The position numbers were made by a program, and so were the translations under genes. A stretch of 9,364 nucleotides of DNA, taken from the NCBI GenBank assembly GCA_021796055.1, contig JAJYOS010000188.1, positions 1-9,364 of the forward strand, in the 5' to 3' direction. This DNA is from Bacteroidota bacterium (lineage in GTDB: Bacteria > Bacteroidota > Kryptoniia > Kryptoniales > JAKASW01). This document shows positions 6,256 to 9,364 of the stretch, in pieces; positions within the stretch are counted from its first letter, which is position 1; each line of letters begins with the position of its first letter. The notes under the pieces were generated by a model. That model ran no database searches, was not told where the DNA came from, and worked only from the letters and a program-made list of their open reading frames with translations.

Positions 6256-6879
6256 CTAGAAGATTGCCTCAATGTATGGTCTCATAACGTTCTCGACCCG
6301 GCAGATTGCCGCGAACTTCATTAGTTCATCTGACTTTATCTTTCTTCGCTGAAGGTACATACGCAGAGCTTCGACTCCAGTGTCAATTCCAATCTTGTTC
6401 CTGCACTTGAAACAATCTACAAGGGTTTTTTCGGCAGAGTATATCCGGACTTGTACCCCGCCTATCCTGTGGGTCTCGATCCCCTCGGTAAACGACTTCC
6501 CTTTGAACCGGTAAGCTCTGAACGGAGGATGCTCCATACGTGGTTGCTCAGCACCCGCAGGGAGTGCGATATCCACCTCGTGCGGAACGTGCGTTGTCAG
6601 ATCGTGAAAGGAGAGTGCGGACAGCAGGCATATAACCCCGGTTGGGATCCTGGTGGCAACCTTAACGAGATCGGGGTTACTAAGAGGATGGCCATCGGCA
6701 ATTCTGAACACTCCTCGACTCAGCCTTTCGAGCCTCCCATCTTTTAGGAGGGAATAGAGTGTTTCCGGGTGTATTCCGGCACGAATTGCCTCAGCCGTAC
6801 GTAGAATTCCTCCACGCTTCTTGAACGTCAGGATGGCTCTTTCCTTTGGTGATGCCGCTTTTTCGCTTATCGATGACAC
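6256..6879 (-). CDS. AbiEi-type antitoxin / transcriptional regulator without a toxin partner
   Basis: The product has 207 residues, the normal size for the short AbiEi family. An N-terminal winged-helix region (about 10-60: GGILRTAEAIRAGIHPETLY, LLKDGRLERLSRGVFRI) precedes the C-terminal AbiEi domain (about 65-207: TGVICLLSALSFHDLTTHVP, VDIALPAG, YSAEKTLVDCFKCRNKIG, ALRMYL, ending RPYIEAIF). In type IV systems AbiEi represses the operon and counters AbiEii, a nucleotidyltransferase toxin that acts on tRNA and gives phage-abortive infection. The start is GTG at 6877-6879, supported by AGGTGA (complement of 6887-6892) 7 bases upstream. On this strand abiEii would normally overlap or directly follow the stop at 6256, but only 38 bases separate it from the convergent antitoxin gene, so the toxin is absent here. 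The GTG start and conserved ends argue against truncation. Confidence 0.88.
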   Translation of the reverse strand: MSSISEKAASPKERAILTFKKRGGILRTAEAIRAGIHPETLYSLLKDGRLERLSRGVFRIADGHPLSNPDLVKVATRIPTGVICLLSALSFHDLTTHVPHEVDIALPAGAEQPRMEHPPFRAYRFKGKSFTEGIETHRIGGVQVRIYSAEKTLVDCFKCRNKIGIDTGVEALRMYLQRRKIKSDELMKFAAICRVENVMRPYIEAIF

Positions 6880-6971
6880 GATAAAATCACCTACACTTAT
6901 TGATTTCGATAGGTAATATTGTCAGAGCATAGATCGGTTAATTGAGTCCCAAATTCACATTCGCCGTGCCT

Positions 6972-7000
6972 TTGTTATTCCCCTGCCGATTTTGTAAAAT
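6972..7000 (+). promoter_or_regulatory. Sigma70-like promoter for the 300-residue protein
   Basis: TTGTTA (6972-6977) and TAAAAT (6995-7000) are separated by exactly 17 bases. Transcription would begin around 7006-7008, leaving only about 7 bases before the ATG at 7014, so the message would be nearly leaderless. No ribosome binding site is visible there. This supports the ATG at 7014 over the upstream TTG at 6942, which would lie before the promoter. Confidence 0.5.
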
Positions 7001-7013
7001 CACTTCACAAACA

Positions 7014-7916
7014 ATGACTACTTCGGATTCAAGACCTGACAACGGCGACGGCGAACACTTCTTCGATATTCAAAAGTACCTGGATTCTTTAGTAAGAAGA
7101 AGCAACGCAGCGCCTCTTGAAGATTTCTCTGGGCTCTCGCCTGATCAGATGCATCATCTCCTTTATCACCCACTCGACAGCGTAGGGTCGCCGGTATGTC
7201 TGCGAGAGAGTATATCCGACGGAACACTTGACTCCATCCCGTTCTTCCGCCTCGTAGAGGAGTTTGTCAGAATTGTAAAGCGCGAGGAATTCATAAAGCT
7301 CACTCCAAAGGGCGCCTTGCCGCGGAAGATCCTCCATGAACTCTACGGCTTCGGTTTTCTCAAGGAAGAATCCATAGAAAAGGGCTATGTGAAACTCATG
7401 AGGGAGTCTGATTCTGTGGTGTTAACTACGTTATCCATCGTAGCCAGCCTCGGTGGACTGGCTTCTAAAAAGGACGGCAGGTTCACTCTCACGAACCGCG
7501 GCCGGAAGTTCGTTGAACAGAATCATCGGGAAGAAATGTTCAGACTTGTCCTGCAGACGTTTACCGGCAAATTCGCCTGGGAGTACAACGACCGCTACCC
7601 GGTATCTGAAGCCGGGCAGCTGGGGTGGGGTTACACGGTCTTCCTTATTCTGAAATTTGGAGAGACCGACAGAACCGCAGGCTTCTATGCGGACAAATAT
7701 ATGAAAGCCTTTCCCACGATCCTTATGCGCTTCAAGGACGACCCTTTTGGTCCGGCACGAAGGCAATGCACGGATTGTTACACCCTCCGCGTCTTCAGTA
7801 GATTCCTCAAGTGGTTCGGATTCGTTCAATTCAATGATGATGACGAGTTCTTCCACAGAGAGAAATCGCTGGTGAAGAGTACCGATGTTCTTGCGAAGGT
7901 GTTCGCGCTGAAGTAA
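7014..7916 (+). CDS. Uncharacterised protein with two wing-like 'KLT..G' modules
   Basis: The product has 300 residues from ATG 7014; a TTG at 6942 would add 24 residues but lies upstream of the proposed promoter. There is no signal peptide or membrane segment, so it should be cytosolic. It shows PLEDFSGLSPDQMHHLLYHP (34-53), a helical region (about 72-92), FIKLTPKGALPRKI (93-106), and GRFTLTNRGRKFVE (155-168). The second half is rich in aromatics (FAWEYNDRYP, GWGYTVFLIL, FYADKYMKAFP). The two L-T-x-x-G segments look like the wings of winged-helix folds. A CxxC pair (Cys252, Cys255) stands alone without a second pair. Similar text ('PLEDF.GLSP.QMH.LLY.P') is remembered from uncharacterised bacterial proteins related to the pRiA4b ORF-3 / SEC-C groups, but this was not checked and no function is claimed. 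It is divergent from the AbiEi gene (134 bases between starts). Confidence 0.75.
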   Translation: MTTSDSRPDNGDGEHFFDIQKYLDSLVRRSNAAPLEDFSGLSPDQMHHLLYHPLDSVGSPVCLRESISDGTLDSIPFFRLVEEFVRIVKREEFIKLTPKGALPRKILHELYGFGFLKEESIEKGYVKLMRESDSVVLTTLSIVASLGGLASKKDGRFTLTNRGRKFVEQNHREEMFRLVLQTFTGKFAWEYNDRYPVSEAGQLGWGYTVFLILKFGETDRTAGFYADKYMKAFPTILMRFKDDPFGPARRQCTDCYTLRVFSRFLKWFGFVQFNDDDEFFHREKSLVKSTDVLAKVFALK

Positions 7917-7998
7917 AGGAAGCATGACCTGTCTTTCTCTGAAAATTACGATACCCGCATGTTGTGCGCGAGAAGCAGAATTTCGACCTTAGAACGCA

Positions 7999-9075
7999 AT
8001 GACTTTGACAGATAATTCGTCTCAAAAACCGTTTGTGCCGCTTGGTGTAGGCTCAGCTCTATTTGCCGCGCTGCTCTTTGGCGTGAGCACCCCGTTTGCC
8101 AAGCTTTTGCTCGGCGACGTGTCACCCGTGCTGCTTGCAGCACTTTTTTATCTTGGATCAGGAATCGGTCTGACCCTTCTATATATCCTCCGTCCAGGAC
8201 ATTCCACCGGGGAAGCACCTATAGCGAGAAGAGATATCCCATGGCTTGCCGGAGCATTGTTCTTCGGTGGTGTCCTTGGTCCTGTGCTTCTGATGGTGGG
8301 TCTCAGCACAACGCCCGCTTCCAGCGCGTCACTCCTGCTCAACATGGAATCGGTCTTCACGGTGATTATTGCCTGGTTTATCTTCCGTGAGAATTTTGAC
8401 CGTCGCATCGCAATCGGGATGGTATTCATTCTGGCAGGCGGAATCATGCTTTCATTTCGCGGCACAAATGGAATCTCGCTTTCGGGCGGTTCCCTTGCCG
8501 TCATCGCGGCGTGTCTTTGCTGGGGAATTGACAACAACCTCACGCAGAAAGTATCCGCAAGCGACCCTGTTCAGATAGCCGCCATCAAGGGAATCGCGGC
8601 GGGTAGCGCGAATTTTATTATTGCGATGATTCTCGGCGCAACGCTCCCCCCGATAATGACCGCGGCGGCCTCGATGCTTGTCGGTTTCTTCTGCTATGGC
8701 ATCAGCCTCGTGCTGTTCGTGTCTGCGCTTCGGCGCGTCGGAACGGCACGTACCAGTGCCTACTTCTCACTCGCTCCCTTCATAGGCACCGCGCTATCGA
8801 TATTTCTTTTGCACGAATCTCCCCGCGCTTCGTTACTTATCGCCGCGTTGTTCATGGGGACAGGAGTGTGGCTCCATCTCACGGAACGGCACTCGCATGA
8901 ACATACGCATGAACCGATCACACATAATCACCAGCATGTTCATGATCAGCACCACCAGCACGAGCATATTGCGGATGTTGATCCAAACGAACCTCATTCT
9001 CATGAACACACACATGAACCCATCACACATACTCATCCGCACTACCCTGACATTCATCACCGGCATTTGCACTAA
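7999..9075 (+). CDS. EamA/DMT-family transporter with a His-rich C-terminal tail
   Basis: The product has 358 residues. Two EamA repeats (about 13-150 and 163-292) give about ten membrane helices, with family-typical text such as ALLFGVSTPFAKLLL, LGPVLLMVGLSTTPASSASL, LLNMESVFTVIIAWFIFREN and GMVFILAGGIMLS in the first half and LVLFVSALRRVGTARTSAYF in the second. DMT proteins move small solutes across the inner membrane. The last 61 residues (298-358) hold 23 histidines, mostly H-x-H, an arrangement suited to binding Zn, Ni, Co or Cu. A metal role is inference, because the transport core gives no substrate. Similar His-tailed EamA proteins occur in several phyla (recalled, not searched). The start at 7999 gives a short polar N-terminus before the first helix. 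It follows the previous gene by 82 bases in the same direction; co-transcription is possible. Confidence 0.92.
   Translation: MTLTDNSSQKPFVPLGVGSALFAALLFGVSTPFAKLLLGDVSPVLLAALFYLGSGIGLTLLYILRPGHSTGEAPIARRDIPWLAGALFFGGVLGPVLLMVGLSTTPASSASLLLNMESVFTVIIAWFIFRENFDRRIAIGMVFILAGGIMLSFRGTNGISLSGGSLAVIAACLCWGIDNNLTQKVSASDPVQIAAIKGIAAGSANFIIAMILGATLPPIMTAAASMLVGFFCYGISLVLFVSALRRVGTARTSAYFSLAPFIGTALSIFLLHESPRASLLIAALFMGTGVWLHLTERHSHEHTHEPITHNHQHVHDQHHQHEHIADVDPNEPHSHEHTHEPITHTHPHYPDIHHRHLH
8890..9072 (+). repeat. Duplicated 26-codon His-rich unit at the transporter C-terminus
   Basis: Copy 1 (8890-8967, residues 298-323) and copy 2 (8995-9072, residues 333-358) both begin HSHEHTHEPITH and agree at 19 of 26 residues. 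They are separated by IADVDPNEP. The first copy has 12 histidines and the second 11. Synonymous differences between the copies show that the duplication is not recent. Confidence 0.85.
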
Positions 9076-9265
9076 GGATCAGCTCTGAGAGCTAACTTGC
9101 TCATGGAAAAACTGGCGCTGAATAGTTCTACAAGCCTCTCCTGTGGAGGTATCGAAGGGCTGGGGAAAGAGAGGGTCGAAAGGGATATGAACAAGTTGCA
9201 GAAGCACTGATGCTGGTTTCAAGGAAGGGGTCCATTTCTCCGGATAGTGGAAAGGCTTCGCTCTT

Positions 9266-9302
9266 CATGTACAAAAGTACATGTTTGTGTACCAAAGTAA
9301 AT
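9266..9302. promoter_or_regulatory. Paired operator-like sites, TGTAC(A/C)AAAGTA(C/A)AT
   Basis: A 15-base site at 9268-9282 (TGTACAAAAGTACAT) recurs at 9288-9302 with two changes. The start-to-start distance is 20 bases, about two helical turns, so both would face the same side of the DNA. The first copy is itself a near-perfect palindrome (CATGTAC-AAAA-GTACATG, 9266-9283). The arrangement suits cooperative binding by a dimeric repressor or activator of a gene lying to the right of the window. The regulator is unknown. Confidence 0.45.
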
Positions 9303-9314
9303 AGAGTGACCAGA

Positions 9315-9327
9315 CTGTAATTTACAG
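9315..9327. promoter_or_regulatory. Short perfect inverted repeat CTGTAA-T-TTACAG
   Basis: Six-base arms (9315-9320 and 9322-9327) flank one T. It lies 12 bases after the paired TGTAC sites and may be part of the same control region, but no gene start is in view and the arms differ from those sites. Confidence 0.3.
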
Positions 9328-9364
9328 GCCGTTTGGCAGCGTTCTCCGATGGTACAAAACCGGT

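Noticed and set aside
7431..7925. A 164-codon minus-strand frame
   Set aside because: It is the shadow of the 300-residue plus-strand gene, which has the promoter and the coherent sequence.
9103..9210. A 35-codon frame starting at an ATG after the transporter
   Set aside because: It is short, has no ribosome binding site or family features, and is expected by chance.
4492..9364. Genomic island integrated at tRNA-Asp
   Set aside because: The gene content is suggestive, but no integrase and no second copy of the tRNA 3' end was found in the window.

Overview
The window looks like a piece of chromosome from a member of the Ignavibacteria/Chlorobi side of the Bacteroidota, with moderate GC. The main reason is the large secreted protein at 1416-4121. 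It ends in the 'FRLEQNFPNPFNPTT...VTLKIFDVLGREV...G.Y.V.FDASRLSSGVYFYRI...' type of C-terminal domain, which is the type IX secretion (T9SS) sorting signal typical of that group. Stop-codon use agrees with the standard code, since TAA, TAG and TGA all end intact genes here.

Layout. (1) 1-530: 3' part of an isochorismatase-family hydrolase whose catalytic Cys position is Gly. (2) 755-1174: a small exported OB-fold-like protein with a clear ribosome binding site. A long imperfect palindrome (1208-1256) follows it. (3) 1416-4121: a 901-residue modular T9SS-exported surface protein with an uncertain polysaccharide-deacetylase-like N-terminal domain, two golvesin-like beta domains around an Ig/ASH-like domain, and the sorting domain. 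(4) 4266-4566: two near-identical 113-bp tandem units, each starting with the 5' end of a tRNA gene whose D-arm carries a 47-bp hairpin-rich insert. A complete tRNA-Asp(GTC) sits exactly one period further on. (5) 4567-5551: no intact gene. The second half reads like a decayed coding region with a frameshift and an amber codon. (6) 5542-6217: a RelE/HigB-type toxin gene broken by one in-frame TGA, overlapping an intact XRE-type antitoxin gene. (7) 6256-6879, minus strand: a full-length AbiEi-type antitoxin/regulator without its AbiEii toxin gene, convergent with the preceding antitoxin. (8) 7014-7916: a conserved-looking but unrecognised 300-residue cytosolic protein with a good sigma70-like promoter. 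(9) 7999-9075: an EamA/DMT-family membrane transporter with a 61-residue His-rich C-terminal tail built from a duplicated 26-residue unit. (10) 9076-9364: intergenic DNA with operator-like repeats that probably control a gene beyond the right edge.

How the parts relate. The left half (1-4121) looks like ordinary chromosome. The stretch from the tRNA to about 6.9 kb looks like a turnover zone next to a tRNA gene: damaged tRNA copies, a dead gene, a dead toxin, and two antitoxins without working toxins. No integrase, transposase or 3'-tRNA direct repeat is visible, so a mobile island is not demonstrated. The best candidates for something undescribed are the tandem tRNA-derived units, the surviving antitoxins, and the unrecognised 300-residue protein.
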